This document shows positions 1 to 11,813 of a DNA stretch of 64,000 nucleotides, one piece after another (the stretch's first letter is position 1; each line of letters opens with the position of its first letter). The notes under the pieces were generated by a model. It had not been told where the DNA came from. It saw only the letters and a list, made by a program, of their open reading frames with translations, and made no database searches. A program made the translations under genes and the position numbers. The stretch covers positions 65,851 through 129,850 of the forward strand of contig BCJX01000008.1 of NCBI GenBank assembly GCA_001600415.1, in the 5' to 3' direction. The stretch comes from Pascua guehoae (Eukaryota > Basidiomycota > Tremellomycetes > Trichosporonales > Trichosporonaceae).

Positions 1-1708
1 TGAGCTGCGCTCTGTAGATTAATCTGCCTGATACCTGTAAGACAGATTGCCACAATATTTGACGTCACGCGTGCATTGATAATGCGTGCTGTGGACCCCC
101 AACAAGCATTTAGAGGTGGAGAGGTTCAAGAAGCACAGACAACCGTTTCCTTCCGGTGTTACTCTCCGAACACGGGGCCCGAGAATGAGCCTCGTGGCAT
201 CAGGCACCGTCTATTGGAGGATCTCCGCAAGCACGGCAACTAACGGCTGGGCAGGTAAACCGCCTGAGTGTCGCAGATCAGCTCTTGTTTGTCAGCTCCC
301 CGCGTCAGGACGCCAAACGTCAGCGTGAGGATTGTCAACAGAAAAGTTGGCCACCTGGCGCGCCTCGTTTGCCTACCCCGGAATCGCCATGTGGCGCCGC
401 CGATGGGCCGAGGGCTGTGCCCGAGGCTCGGAGAATGTGTTCCGTCCCCGCGGCTCGGAAGCCGTACCGCCAGTTACCACTAGGCCCAAGGTACAGCAGC
501 ACCAGCAGAGCTAGTAGTACGAGCCAAGGGTGCCAAGGCTACTAGCATGGCGCCAGAGGTGCCCCAAGATATGGAATTGTCGCGCATGTCGCGTGTATAC
601 ATGCATCAAGGGACGTTTGGCCGTCAATTTGGAAAGGAGGAGGATCGGCAACAGGTGCGCAGCAGAGCAATGGGGGGATCTGTGAGAGAGGCAATGGGTG
701 TGCTGTAGAATGACGAGAGTGACGAGGTCTGAATGTAAAATAAGCATGAAGCATGTGGTTACCAACGGATAAAAGGTAGCGCGACCTCGATGTGAGCGAG
801 CATTCGAGTGCATAAAGTGGCAAAATCGACCAAACCCCAGCCCATTCCAACCAAATCGCCGCCACTGGCACAAACGACAACTCGCACGCAACGCATCATA
901 TAAGCATACCCCCCATCACGGTTGAATCGACTTCAAACCCCAAGAGCCAACTCAACTTGGCACTGCCGCCCCCTGACACTGCCCCCCCTTGTGCATTCGC
1001 CGCCACCGCACCGCACTGCACCGTCACCCGCCTGCCTGACCGCCCCCCACCCCGCATCACCCCGCACAGCGTGCCACTGTGCCCTTTGGTTTTGGACCCG
1101 TTTTGGGAACGAGCCCACTGCTTTACCCTTAGGTGTTTCCCTCCCCCTTGCACCTGCACCCTGGCAAACGTCGCCACACATCCCACAACCCACATCCCAC
1201 GGGGCTACATTCCCTTCCCCAACCCCCCTCCCCCAGCCCCAGCCCATTCACATCCCACCCATTCTCCATCCATCCATCCGTCCATCCATCCATCCATCGA
1301 CTACTTTTATTCCCACCCGATTCACCCGCGTCGGCGCACAAACGTCCCCTTTCCTTCCTTCCTTCCTTCCTCGGGTTGGTTGGTTCCACTTTCCCTCCCT
1401 CGGCAGTCGTCGCGTCGACCTTTTTCCTCTCTTCTCTTCTCTTCTCTCCATGTCTTAGACAACGACAACGACACCGTCACGCTCCGCTCTCGTCCCACCA
1501 CCTCCTACACGACGACCTACGACCCACCTCACGACCTTGCTCTTCCTCTTCCTCATCCCAAGGTCGATTATCAGTCTCCTCTCGGATGCTTTACAATCGA
1601 CAGTAGGAGGCCTCCTGGTCCACGCTCTGTAACCCCACCGCCCTATCTCACGCTACCCCTTTGATCAACAACCTTCGAACCCAACATCCCCGTCATCATC
1701 CTTGTACA
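1..1708. other. Non-coding leader region, no gene recognised
   Basis: No reading frame here shows family resemblance or a plausible splice model. The last 500 bases become strongly pyrimidine-rich, with a CATC tetranucleotide run and a TTCC run, and lead directly into the start codon at 1709. This looks like promoter and 5' leader of the gene at 1709. The earlier part could include the 3' flank of a gene outside the window. Confidence 0.5.
1264..1370. repeat. CATC and TTCC tetranucleotide microsatellites
   Basis: A run of CATC units with one CGTC variant lies at about 1264-1298, and a TTCC run at about 1349-1370. Both sit in the CT-rich stretch upstream of the gene at 1709, on the strand that would be its pyrimidine-rich leader. 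Confidence 0.8.
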
Positions 1709-3119
1709 ATGTCGCCCTCAGCCCTCGTTATCACTCCCTCCCCGGTCGGAGCGGAAAGCTTTGACTTTCGCAAGCAGCCCGTCTCGCCACCCCCCGGATC
1801 CCCCATGTCGGAACACGAAGCGCTGAGCAGTGATGGCGCAGAGCCACCGCGACCGATCTCGCTTCTGAGCTCCATGCTCTCGGACCGTCCCAACAAGTCG
1901 TCTACAAACGGATACACCTCTGGCCCGTCGGCTCCGTCGTCCGCGCCGTCTACGGCTCTTTCGAGCCCTCGCGCGCACGAGCCAGTATCCATTCTGCGGC
2001 GGTGCAGTGTTGGTTCTGACGGCGAACCGTTCTTCCTTCCACTGGCGGCAACAAAGGAAGTCACTTCGCCCCAAGTCAAGGATGTCCACCTTCCCTCGCC
2101 GCTCACTACGGGCGATCCGCCGTCGGCCCCACCGTCTCCCACCAAATCCGTCGGCAAGCCAGAGGTGAGCATCAGACGGTGAACCGTGTGCATCTCCTAA
2201 CCACTCTCAGCGCGCTCTCAAGTTTGCTGTGGCCAACAGTCGACCCGAGCGGGAGCGCAAGACTGTGCCTACACCGATGTACAGTGACGACGAAAGCAAA
2301 TCTGACAAGGGCTACGAGGAGGACTCTGAAGACGGCTTTACGGATGAGGATGACGACGACGAACCAAAGACGTTTATGATCCATGCGCGACGGTTCTCGC
2401 TCGCACGTGCACACAGCAAGCCTCCCCAGCTCAGGTCCCCATCCATGTCGCCTCCTCCTCGGGTCGAGCCGCCGCCTCCTCCTCGTCGTGGTCGTGGCCA
2501 TGTCCGGGTTGACCCGTCTGTCGCAGATGACCACCAGCACTGTTCTCGCCACTATAGCCCTCCACCGACCGAGTCGCGCCGTTCGTCTCGCTCTGCACCC
2601 CCAGGACCCCGCGATGGACGGGCCGGTAGCCCTGTGCCATCCAAGCACTCTTCGGACGATGACGACGAGGATCACGACGATGACGGCGACAATGACGACG
2701 ACGACAATAATAGCAAGCCCGACAGCGGCCTGCAGGAGGAAGATGTCGCCATTGCGTCCGAGTCGGAATCGAGTGACGAATCTGGCAACGCCAATGTCCC
2801 AGTCTCGCCCTTTGGTGGGGTGCGAAACATGCTTCGCCGTGCGTCCGAGCACCTCCCGTCGTTCAGGCGCCCGTCGTTTACCTTATCTGGTGTCGCCACT
2901 GGTGTGACGGCAAGCAAGCCTATCGACACGGACGACACTGGGAGCAGCGCTGGCGAACGTGCGCTGCTCTCGCGAGCCCGTTCGCTTGGCTCCCGCCCCG
3001 ACTCGCTTAGCCGTCGTAACATGGCACCGAATACCGCGTCGACAGGCGAGCTGGTGATGGAGCCTGTGACGCCGACTCAGCCGTTGGCCGTTCCTTCGAG
3101 GCGTCCAGAGGTATCGTGA
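1709..3119 (+). CDS. Acidic, disordered hypothetical protein
   Basis: Two exons (1709-2164, 2211-3119) joined by a 46-nt intron with GTGAGC donor, CTAAC branch and CAG acceptor give 454 residues. The ATG at 1709 is in good context (acaATG). The protein is almost entirely low complexity. The N-terminal third is rich in Ser and Pro. A short ordered-looking stretch follows the splice junction (RALKFAVANSRPERER), then acidic blocks of Asp and Glu, Pro-rich runs and several Arg-x-x-Ser motifs that resemble basophilic kinase sites. No catalytic domain or membrane segment is visible. I do not recognise the family. The basic segment next to acidic Ser-rich tracts would suit a phosphoregulated nuclear or cortical scaffold, but that is a guess. 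Confidence 0.75.
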
Positions 3120-4233
3120 TTAGTCGCAATTGTAGCGTAGTTTGAGATACCCCCCCCTGGCCTGCTCGCAAGCTCGCAATACCCCTCACGACCCCCTCCT
3201 TTTCCTCAATACACACGCCCCCTCGTTGTCCACACTACAGCATTAGACATGTACAGGAGAGCAAAAGATTGTGTGTGTGTGTCATGCATGATTACAGAAG
3301 TAGTGGAGCGCCACTGGCGGCTGGAATGGGTGGTGGAGCAGGGTTTCTATTTCCTACCGTCTTCCCGATCTGGCTGCGATTGAAAGACGAGATCTGCTTG
3401 GTTGGAGCCTGCAAGCAACAAGTCTGCTGCAGCCTAAACCTACCGAGCTGAGCTGGGTATGCTACGCGCTAGCCGGGTACAGAAGAGGCGAGGCGAGCCA
3501 ACAGGAACGGGTTTGAACGGGGTAACCAACGGTCATGTGATAGGACACTGCCGTTGGTAGTTGCGGGGTCCCCCCCTTTCCTCGTGCCTTGTGCTGTCGG
3601 GCAGGGTATGTATGCCTTGCCTGGCCTGCGGAATGGGTTGCTCGTGATGGGCATGATGCCGGTGGCGGTCGTTCGGTTTAAGGGTATCCCCCGGCCCCGA
3701 GCAGTGTGAGCGGTGTGGTGTGCATGTGAGCAACCCAGATGCCAGATGCTGGTGGCCGCTGGTGGTCCAGCCAATACACATCGGAGCAGAACAGATTGAG
3801 AGAGAGGGCACCCGGATCATACCGTGCCGTTGACTGGCTCGCCGACGCCGCCGTCCGTCCAGTCTGTCTCTGTCTCACTCAAGTCCAACTGTGTCCATCT
3901 CCCCTCTTTCTCCCACTCTCTACCACACACCCCCAGCACCTGCCCGCTCCCTCGCTCGCATCTTTCACCACCACCACCAACCATCCACCACCCACTACTT
4001 GTCCTAGTTGAATCCACACGCCCGGCACATCCCGACTTTGTTATCGCTCTCTTTGCCATCTCTCGTTACAACCGCCAACGTCACTCGTACTCGACCAACA
4101 TTGCATCTCTGGGAGCACCCACCTTGGTCCACCCATCCACGCTGATAGGATCCCCCGCTCGCATCTCGAAACTTTTTACCACCCCGCACCAAACCTCACC
4201 ATTACTAGTTCAGCCGTCGCGGCGTCTGGGAAA
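3120..4233. other. Intergenic, no gene recognised
   Basis: About 1.1 kb between two genes on the same strand. No frame shows a recognisable product. The final 250 bases are C- and CT-rich and lead into the start codon at 4234, as expected for its promoter and 5' leader. Confidence 0.5.
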
Positions 4234-5931
4234 ATGACTTCTCCCAGATCGCCCACGTCCTTTCCGCCCACGTACTCGCCGCGGCGCCGGCTGTCTGTCC
4301 AGCTGCCCGGGTCGCCGCGTGAGATTGCCGTGCCCTCGCCGCGGGCGGTGCCGCTCCCTGTCCCGCAGCGTGCGGGGAGCATCAGTGTCCACAATGGCTC
4401 GTTTGGGGGCACGTCGTACGGGTCCGTGTCAGACCTGTCGTCGCTCTCGCCACGCAACTGGTCGAGTGGCCACCGGGCCTCTGGCTCGTTTGGCGGCTCG
4501 GCCTCGCTGAGCAGCTCGTTTGTCCTCGGTCCCTCGATTATGACCGACGACTCGGACAGCTGGCTCGATGTCACGGCCGCAGAGGTCGCGCGCGATGCGT
4601 CAAAGGTGCTCTCGGGCGATACGGGGCTCGAAGAGGCCACTGAAGTGCTCATCAACGGCCACCAGTCGGCCATTATCGTCCAGACGGGCAGTGGCGGCTA
4701 TGGCCTCTTTGACGTGAGAATCCTGCACACACACCATGCAAGACCTAGTGGCGCTGACAAGTTTTTAAACAGTTTGCAGACCTCAACTCGGTCCTCCTCC
4801 TCGTCCTCGCGGCCTCGGCCTCGTCGGCCCAGTCGCCCACCGATGTGCTCGACGAACGCTCCCGCCAGGTCGTGACCGCCCTCAAGCGCGGCATTCGCAT
4901 CGGTGTCGGCACCGTCTGTGGTAAGTCCCACTGGCCTCTGAGGTTGTGGTCCCCCCCGGCTGACAGGGAGACATTTCTGGCAAGAACCCGTGCACGCCGT
5001 TCCCGCCGTCGACGCCGCTGCGCCGCCTGCTGCCCATGTTTGCGTCGGGCGTCCACCGCGTGGTCGTGACGTCCAACCCGCCAACAATTCTGTCGGCAAC
5101 GGCTCTGCTGGCCTTTTTGACCCGCCGCCCCCCGTCGCTCCTGCGCCAGCCGCTGTCCGAGTCGAGCATGCCTCTGCACCCGCTCGTGTCGATGCCGGCC
5201 AGCGCGTCGGTCCTCGACGCCATGCAAGTCATGAGCGTCAACGGCCTGGGTGCGCTGGGTGTGGTATCGGGCGACTCTGACCGGGACGCCGAACTCTCGT
5301 CGCTCGTCGGCATTGTCACTGTCATTGACTGCTCCAAGCTCGTCGTCCCCAGCGAGGGCAAGCAGGCCCTCGGCATGGGGCTCGGGCACATGTGCAAGAC
5401 TGTCCTTGCTGGCCAAGGCCGCGAGCGCGGCAACGAGCGTGTCCCAGGTGCGTTGGATAACCTGACCATTCCGCCCTCGCCCAAAGCTAACAACCCCCAG
5501 TCCACACAGTCACACCCAACACGTCGCTGTTGCACGCCGCAAACCTCATCCTCGCCACGTCGTCGTCGCGCGTCATTATGCGCGCCCCGCCCGCGTCGTC
5601 GCCACCCCTCTCGCCCGTCTCGTCGTTTGACAACATTTCCCCCCCGCCGTCGCCGCCCCTCGCGCCCGTGTCGTTTGGCCTCCCCACTCCGCCCCCGGCA
5701 CAGCTGTCGCACCAATACGTCATTTCCATTCTCGACATTATCGCCTGCCTCGCGCGCTCGTGCCAGTCAAAGCTCCAGCACGACCAGCCGTCCCCCGGCG
5801 GCGAGTCGTGGGACATGCTCCCGGACAACATGAGCAAGCGCCGCCGCAGGGCAAGCAGCTCGTCGGCATCGGCGTTTGCAGGCTTTGACACTTGGCGCTG
5901 GGCCGATGGCGCCCAGTTTGGCGGTGCCTAG
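4234..5931 (+). CDS. SDS23: CBS-domain protein of the Sds23/Moc1 family
   Basis: Four exons (4234-4713, 4773-4920, 4971-5447, 5501-5931) encode 511 residues; the start is aaaATG. Residues 1-100 are a Ser/Pro-rich disordered tail. Then come CBS-type segments: a strand ending in GLFD that continues after the first intron as FADLNSVLLLVLAA, a GVHRVVV strand, and VGIVTVIDCSKLVVPSEGKQ. The motif DLN followed by a hydrophobic helix, and the serine-rich N-terminus, match Sds23-like proteins, which in yeasts inhibit PP2A-type phosphatases and link nutrient state to cell-cycle progression. Assignment is from sequence memory. A more divergent CBS-pair protein is the alternative. The C-terminus (YVISILDIIACLARS) would be the last CBS helix. 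Confidence 0.72.
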
Positions 5932-6360
5932 GTTGCCAGTCGGTGTCAGGAGTGCGCAAAGAGTGCGCAACTGCTCTAGTATCGTCCATCACCAAAGGCT
6001 GCATACTACTGTGCCGTTGCGGCTCCACACCCTGCGTCCACAGCCCGACACCAGCGATCTCCTCCGCCGCTGGCAATTGTTCCCGACCACACCATGGCTT
6101 GATGTCCGCCCAACTGCCCCATCCTATCCCACATCCATCCCCTTTCCACTTCATTCTCCCTCCCCACTTTACTCCCCCTCCCAGTTCGCCCCCCCCCCCC
6201 CCACCCCTCCCCACTCCCCACTCCCCGCTCCCCACAGGCTCCCCACAGGCTCTCGTCACAACACCCGTCCACACGCGTCTGCCAGCCCAATCACAACATC
6301 ATGAAAACCACAGCTGTCTGCTTGTAAAGAAAAATACATCACATGTTATATGCACTCCCA
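5932..6360. other. Convergent intergenic region with poly(C)
   Basis: This short region lies between the stop codons of two convergent genes. It is C-rich and contains a 14-nt C homopolymer at about 6189-6202. No gene is seen. Confidence 0.5.
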
Positions 6361-8251
6361 CTACAAATGCAAGATCTCTGAACGAATGTGGCGTGCAATG
6401 TAGGCCGTCACGGCAATCATGCCCATGCCGCCTCCTCCAAACGCGCCGACCCAGTCGGTCCAGCGCCTGGCGTCAGCAATGTAAAATAAACCACCGAGTA
6501 CTCACAACTGCCGAATGGGCACGACGTCAAACTTGACATCGGCCGGGCGGCCAGGCTCCTCGCGCGACATGCGCTCGAGCCGGGCATCCTTGTCTGCCCA
6601 CACCTGGCGGAGCCAGAGCTCAAACGCGCGCGCCTCTTCCGGCGTCGCGAGCTCTCCTGGACGTGCTGGGTCGGTCCTGATGGACGGCACCTCGGACGAC
6701 GGCGACGACAGCTTCGAGTAGAGATGGAGGTGGATCCGGACCGCGGGTGGCGGCACGCAGCGGAAGAAGACGGACGGGAGGCTGTACCAGTCCTGCGGAT
6801 ACTTGCCGTACGGCACACCCGGGTAGCTAATGGTCACGTCGAGGAGCTGGAGGTCGGGGACGCTGGGGAGGAGGGTGCGGAGGCAGAAGAGGAGGCCGGT
6901 GGAGCGCGGGTGGAGCACGCCTTTAAAGTCGTCCTGGGAGGTCAGCTGGGTCGTTCGTGACTCTGCAGAGCGGGGGATGAGAGTGGGATCGAAGAATGTG
7001 GGGCGGTAGAGTGGAGCAGTAGAGTGGAGCAGTAGAGTGGAGCGGTAGAGCGAAGCGGAACAAGGAGGAGCGTTGCGGCGGCGCCAGTGGTGATCGACAC
7101 TACATCCCATGTCGCTCATCCCCAACCCATGCTCATGCCCCCAACCACTAACCCCAACCTCCCCGCCCCCCCAAACCCCGGTCGTCACCACGCGCCCAGT
7201 CACTCACCACACCCTGTGCGGTCGCATACTTTACGCTCTTGGCGCGCTCGTCGTCGCTCGTAATCGTGCCCTCGGGGAAGATGACGAGCCACAGCGGTGC
7301 GCCGCTGCCAGTCTCTGCATCCTTGCCGAGGCGCGTGAGCGAGCGTGCGAGATTGTCCTTGTCGGCGGCCCACGAGCGCTTGAGAAAGATGAACCGGAAG
7401 AAGCGCTGTTGGCGTTAGTTTTTTTTGTTTGTTTGTGTGATCAGTGTGTCTGTCCCCCCGTGTTCCCTCGCTCCAGTCTGTCCCCCACTCCAAGCGGCAC
7501 GTACCATGCCCCATCTGTGGGTCAGCATAGCACACAACACACACCACTGGCCACACTCCAACCCACCCGACAATGGGGATATCGCGCAGTGCCGCCTTGA
7601 GGAGAATGGTAATGCCCTCTGCGTGGCGGCAGTAGCACGCGAGCATCCACAGATACATCCAGTCCGTGTACGCCTGGTGGTTTGCCATGACGACGAGGTG
7701 TTCGGGGAGGTTTACGCGCACAACCTCGCCGGCCGCGTCGCGCTCGACCAGGTTGGAGAGCGAGGGCGGCGCATCGGTCGTGATCACGAGCGACGTGGGG
7801 GCGCACAGGACCGTGATGGCAATGACTGCGGTTAGTAAGAGTACAAGCGAGTGAGAGAGAGAGGGTGGGTGAGTGTATTGTGCAAGGCTGAGAGTACATG
7901 GGGCCTAGGGACAAGACGACAGCAATGAGGGGGGCACTACTTGGAAGCTCGGGAGGCCCAAGGCACGCCACAACCATAGTCCCCTGGCACGCCCGCGCCA
8001 CCCACCCCACCAAGACAGTACGCACGCAATCTCCCAAAACCGTCCTTTGTCCAGTCGATGCCGCGGCGGTAGAGCCGCCTGCCCAGGTCGCCAGGGATGA
8101 GGAGCAAGAGGAGGAGGACAAACTGCGCCGAGTTGATGCCCAGGATGCCGAGATTGAAGACGATCGGAAAGAGGATCTTGGACCACCACGGCCCGTAGCC
8201 CGGCGGCCGCTCCGCGATTGGTAGCGTGTACAGTGGTGGCGACTTTGTCAT
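6361..8251 (-). CDS. PlsC-family lysophospholipid acyltransferase
   Basis: Six exons (8026-8251, 7567-7825, 7505-7514, 7208-7405, 6506-6933, 6361-6466) encode 408 residues. Motif I is NHQAYTD (H125, D130) and motif III is FPEGT (F208-T212), the catalytic HX4D and the acyl-acceptor-binding motif of the family. Helix FPIVFNLGILGINSAQFVLLLLLL near residue 35 anchors it in a membrane. The stretch ILLKAALRDIPIVGWGMRFFRFIFLKR and the later LHPRSTGLLFCLRTL resemble lysocardiolipin and lysophosphatidylinositol acyltransferases (AGPAT4/5-like, yeast Cst26-like) rather than plain LPA acyltransferases. GWGM is built across a 10-nt exon. The ATG at 8251 is chosen because the upstream open frame has no ATG. 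ER location and exact acyl acceptor are inferred. Confidence 0.85.
7007..7051. repeat. 13-nt minisatellite inside an intron
   Basis: Three tandem copies of TAGAGTGGAGCAG (the last with one change) plus a partial fourth lie inside the 274-nt fourth intron of the acyltransferase gene. Confidence 0.85.
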
Positions 8252-9871
8252 TGTGGGCAGCTCGTGGCCGTGCGGTGTGGGTGTGGGGGTGGGTGGCAAG
8301 ATGGAGGTGGGCGCTCAAGGCGGGCGAGGCCAGTGTCCGCAATGTCGCTGCGAGGTCGAGGTCACGGCGACAAGATGGATGGAGATGGAGATGGAGATAA
8401 CGAGAGTGCGGTGCGGGGTTGGGAGAAAGCGAGGTGTTGATGGGTGGGGGGGAGATCTGCCCTCGTCGTGGACATGGGGCACACCAGCGACCTCGAGGTG
8501 TATGTATGAATGGATGAATGTGTCTTGTGTCAGTCAGTCTTGGGGACGCGTAGTACTCTGTACCTCAACCCCGCAACCTGTCGTCTCTGGAGATACGGTA
8601 TGGTATATGGTACTCGATAGGAGACGCCGATTGCGTGGGTGGCGCCTTGACCCCCGCAAGTGCACAAAGTGACAAATGGCCACTGGCGGCCGGGTGGCGC
8701 GAATCGTTTGTCGTCGGGCCAACGTCCACGTCGCACAAGGCCGGCGGTCAACAAGGCCTCCCTCGGGCCCCGGTAAAGCCTCGAGTGCTCGAGTATGGGT
8801 GTGGGTGCGAGGTACTGTGTGCGTAGGCTATGCTTGGGCCAAGTGAAGGAGGAGACGAGGAGATGACTATGTCTTGTTGGCATACGCAACTTTGGCTAAC
8901 GGATCCCGAAGTGAACCACTCCTGGTGTGTACCCCACTGTCGCAGTTTAGCAGTTTACACCCTTGACTGACTGACTGACCCGACTTTTTGGGTGGCGCAT
9001 ACTGTACCTACGTGCATTATTGTTTGTGGGGCCACAAAGAGACACATGACTTGGGAATGCTGTGCTCGAGCTGTGCGGATATGCACATGTGTTGCGTGGC
9101 CCCAGTGGCAAAGCATGAAGAGCACACGCGCTTCTTTCTTTGTGGACGGGGTAACATGACGTACGCGTTTCTGTCCCTGTTCCTGCTCTGCTCTGTTCTG
9201 CTCTGCTCTGCTCTGCTCGGTTGAATCGGTTGCCGAAGAATCAATCAATCTCGGCCCTCGGAATCGGAACAAGCCGACTACCGCCTACATCCACCACCCA
9301 CCAGGTGACCAGTTCACCAGCCCCATTCCCAATGTCGCAACAATGATAGAGAACGATAACATCTATCATAGCCGTCGACACAACACTCTCACCATTCACT
9401 CTGCCATTCTCTTTCAAAGCACATCATCTACCGAGCACAGCCTGCACTGCACCCCTTATTGTCCTTGTTGATCCACCCAAAGGTTGAGAAGGCTGACACT
9501 GTGTGCTGAGCACGGATCGCCATCCACACCCTCTTTTTCGTCTCCACTCGCCACTCAGGCGCTCACTCTCTTGTCTCTTGTCTCTTGTCCTCACGCCACC
9601 CCCGGCCAGCCATCAAATGTCCGCCCTTATTGTCCTTGGCTCTCTCCACGTCTCGAGGCTAGCCAGGCTTGCAGGCCGCTGCGGGGCGGACAGTGGCTGC
9701 AGTTGCCTCCGCCGACTCCTTGGCGCCCGTGCACGCAGAACATGAACATGAACATGAACATTGATTTTGCTCATCACACCCAGCCACACCACCTCGGCAA
9801 GTTGCACCACCCACCACTCTTGGTACTTTTACACGCAACCGAGACACACTCGCCAGCACACCACGCCAACC
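8252..9871. other. Divergent intergenic region of 1.6 kb
   Basis: This separates the acyltransferase (minus strand) from the SUR7/PalI-type gene (plus strand). It must hold both promoters. I see CTCTG pentanucleotide repeats at about 9182-9219, an AACATG hexamer repeat at about 9738-9761 and no coding signature. Confidence 0.5.
9182..9219. repeat. CTCTG pentanucleotide repeat
   Basis: Consecutive CTCTG/CTCTGTT units are visible, intergenic, about 650 bases upstream of the SUR7/PalI-type gene. Confidence 0.8.
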
Positions 9872-11055
9872 ATGCCTCTCCCGCGCCTGCCGTACACGGT
9901 ACACGCAATCTCGTTATTCGTCCTGTGCTTTACGGCCCTCGTCCTCGTGTAAGCTGCCCAACCTAACCCTCGCACGCACGCCGCTGACACCCAGCGTCCT
10001 GGTGACATTCTCGGCGCCGTTCATCCCGCCCATTTCGTTCCTCACCGTCTCGTTGGACAACGGCACGACGACGTTTGGGACGTTTGGGTGGTGCCCGCCG
10101 GGCGACTGCTCGGACAGTGTGTTTGCCTACGAGTGGGTGCCGCGGGGTTGCGACTGCTCACACCCAGGTACGGTGCCGAGGTGAACAAGGCCCTCACGGC
10201 GGCAATGGTTCTCTGGCCCATTGGTGAGTACGGCAACCGGATCGACACGCACCTGCGGCCACGGACTCTGGCCACTGGCCACCGCCCCGCGCATTCGCTG
10301 TGACTTGCTCGCTGACAGCAGCCGTGGGGACAACGTTCCTCGCCGTGCTCGCCATGCTCCCGTTGCTCTTCTCGCAGGACGCACGCTCCAACCCCGTCGT
10401 CGGGAACAAGTACATCTTTGGCATCTTCTCGGTGAGTCCGCTCGCCCCGCCCGACCCCGGTCGGCCCCTTGGCCAGTCTTGACGACACGCTGGCCAGTCT
10501 TGACGACACGCTGGCCAGTCTTGACGACACGAAAGGAACCAGCTGACCGCTGATTGTACAGGGACTCGCCGTCGTCGTCGTGCTCGTCGGGTGGATCTTA
10601 TCAATCCTCGGGTGGAGCATCGCCAAGCGGGCCTATGCCCATGGTGCCATCAAGGCCGATCTGGGGTGAGTATTTCTGGCTCGAGCTCTGGTGCTGATGT
10701 GCAGTTCGGCGATCTGGTTGGGCCTCACGGCGTTGATCTGTCTTGCAGCGTGAGTGCGGTTGGAGCTGGTGGGGCAGGGACTGGCTGCCCCCAGAGCAAG
10801 GCGCAGACGCACAGCCTGACGATCCACAGGACATGGCTCGTTGGCTGGCCCGAAGCCAAGACGGCCGCCAAGACGCGGACGCCAAAGCCCGAGAAGGCTC
10901 CCAAGACGACGACGACCACAACGACAACGACAACGACGCGCAACAATGCACACGCCGCGCCCACTCATGCGCCACCCCCGGCCATGGGCATCCCGCCATC
11001 TGATGGGTACTACCGCTACAAGCGCACGGTGCGCGAGTTAGTCCCCGATTCGTGA
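9872..11055 (+). CDS. SUR7/PalI-family four-helix membrane protein
   Basis: Seven exons (9872-9948, 9995-10132, 10168-10223, 10319-10431, 10562-10665, 10705-10749, 10830-11055) encode about 252 residues. Helix 1 (HAISLFVLCFTALVLV) is followed by an extracellular loop carrying TFGTFGWCPPGDC, the aromatic-Gly then paired-Cys signature of SUR7/PalI proteins. Three more helices follow (ALTAAMVLWPIA..., GLAVVVVLVGWILSIL, SAIWLGLTALICLAA), then a Thr-rich cytosolic tail of about 75 residues. The topology matches eisosome Sur7 or the Rim9/PalI sensor of the pH pathway; I cannot tell which. The second intron is only 35 nt. The acceptor at 10316-10321 is CAGCAG, so one Ala may vary. Confidence 0.8.
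10471..10530. repeat. 21-nt minisatellite inside an intron
   Basis: Nearly three tandem copies of GGCCAGTCTTGACGACACGCT lie in the intron 10432-10561 of the SUR7/PalI-type gene. Confidence 0.9.
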
Positions 11056-11813
11056 GCGTGCGGAGTCGAGTCGAGTCGAGGGTGGACATCCACTCGGCAT
11101 TGAAAAGAGACGATTGTGATTCCAGAGCTCTGTGAAAGAGCATGGCGACATGACAAAAGGTAGATAGAGACGATCATGACGATGATAACGATGCATTTTT
11201 ATGGACAATCACCGTGTGGTTGTTGACACGGATGGTCGTGGCGGCGGCTGAAATGAGAGCATGACGTCATGAGGCTTCGGTCAAGGGTTCGGTGTTTAAA
11301 AGTGTCATGACAGAGTTGGGGATGGCGACATGTCACTCCATCCAAATAACAACCGGCCCGTCTCGAACCGCGTAGGTCATCGGGGGTCGGGGGTCGGGGG
11401 TTCGGGCGTGGCTGCGCTGGTTACAGCCTGCTTGCCAGCTGTGCCTGTCAACGACCCGCGGCCGCGCAAACACGGCAAATTACGCCCACACCCGCCATTG
11501 ACATCGGGCGCCGAATACCCTAGCGCTATCTTCTATCAGCACGCTTCAGTAATAGCCATGCCCAGGCTTGCTGCCCTCGAGACCCAGCCGGCTGCAGCCA
11601 ACCATGCTGCCCATGCCGCCGGGTGAAGAGGAGCCATTGGGCGTGCACACTGATCGACCGCCCCTAAATATCACCCCGTACGTCACCGCTCGGCGCGACT
11701 CGCCTCCCCCCATCTGAAAGAAAACTCCATCTCCCTCCCTCGCGGTCAATACCATCTCGACACCCGCTATCGCTGCCTAGACGCATCCCACCGTAGACGT
11801 AATTCTAGAAACC
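11056..11813. other. Intergenic region with G-rich tract
   Basis: No gene is seen between the SUR7/PalI-type gene and the phosphate carrier. It contains a G-quadruplex-like tract at 11382-11406. Short tandem GTCGA units lie just after the upstream stop. Confidence 0.5.

Noticed and set aside
8226..8672. 148-codon plus-strand frame overlapping the acyltransferase start
   Set aside because: It overlaps the first exon in antisense and shows only low-complexity Gly/Arg/Trp sequence.
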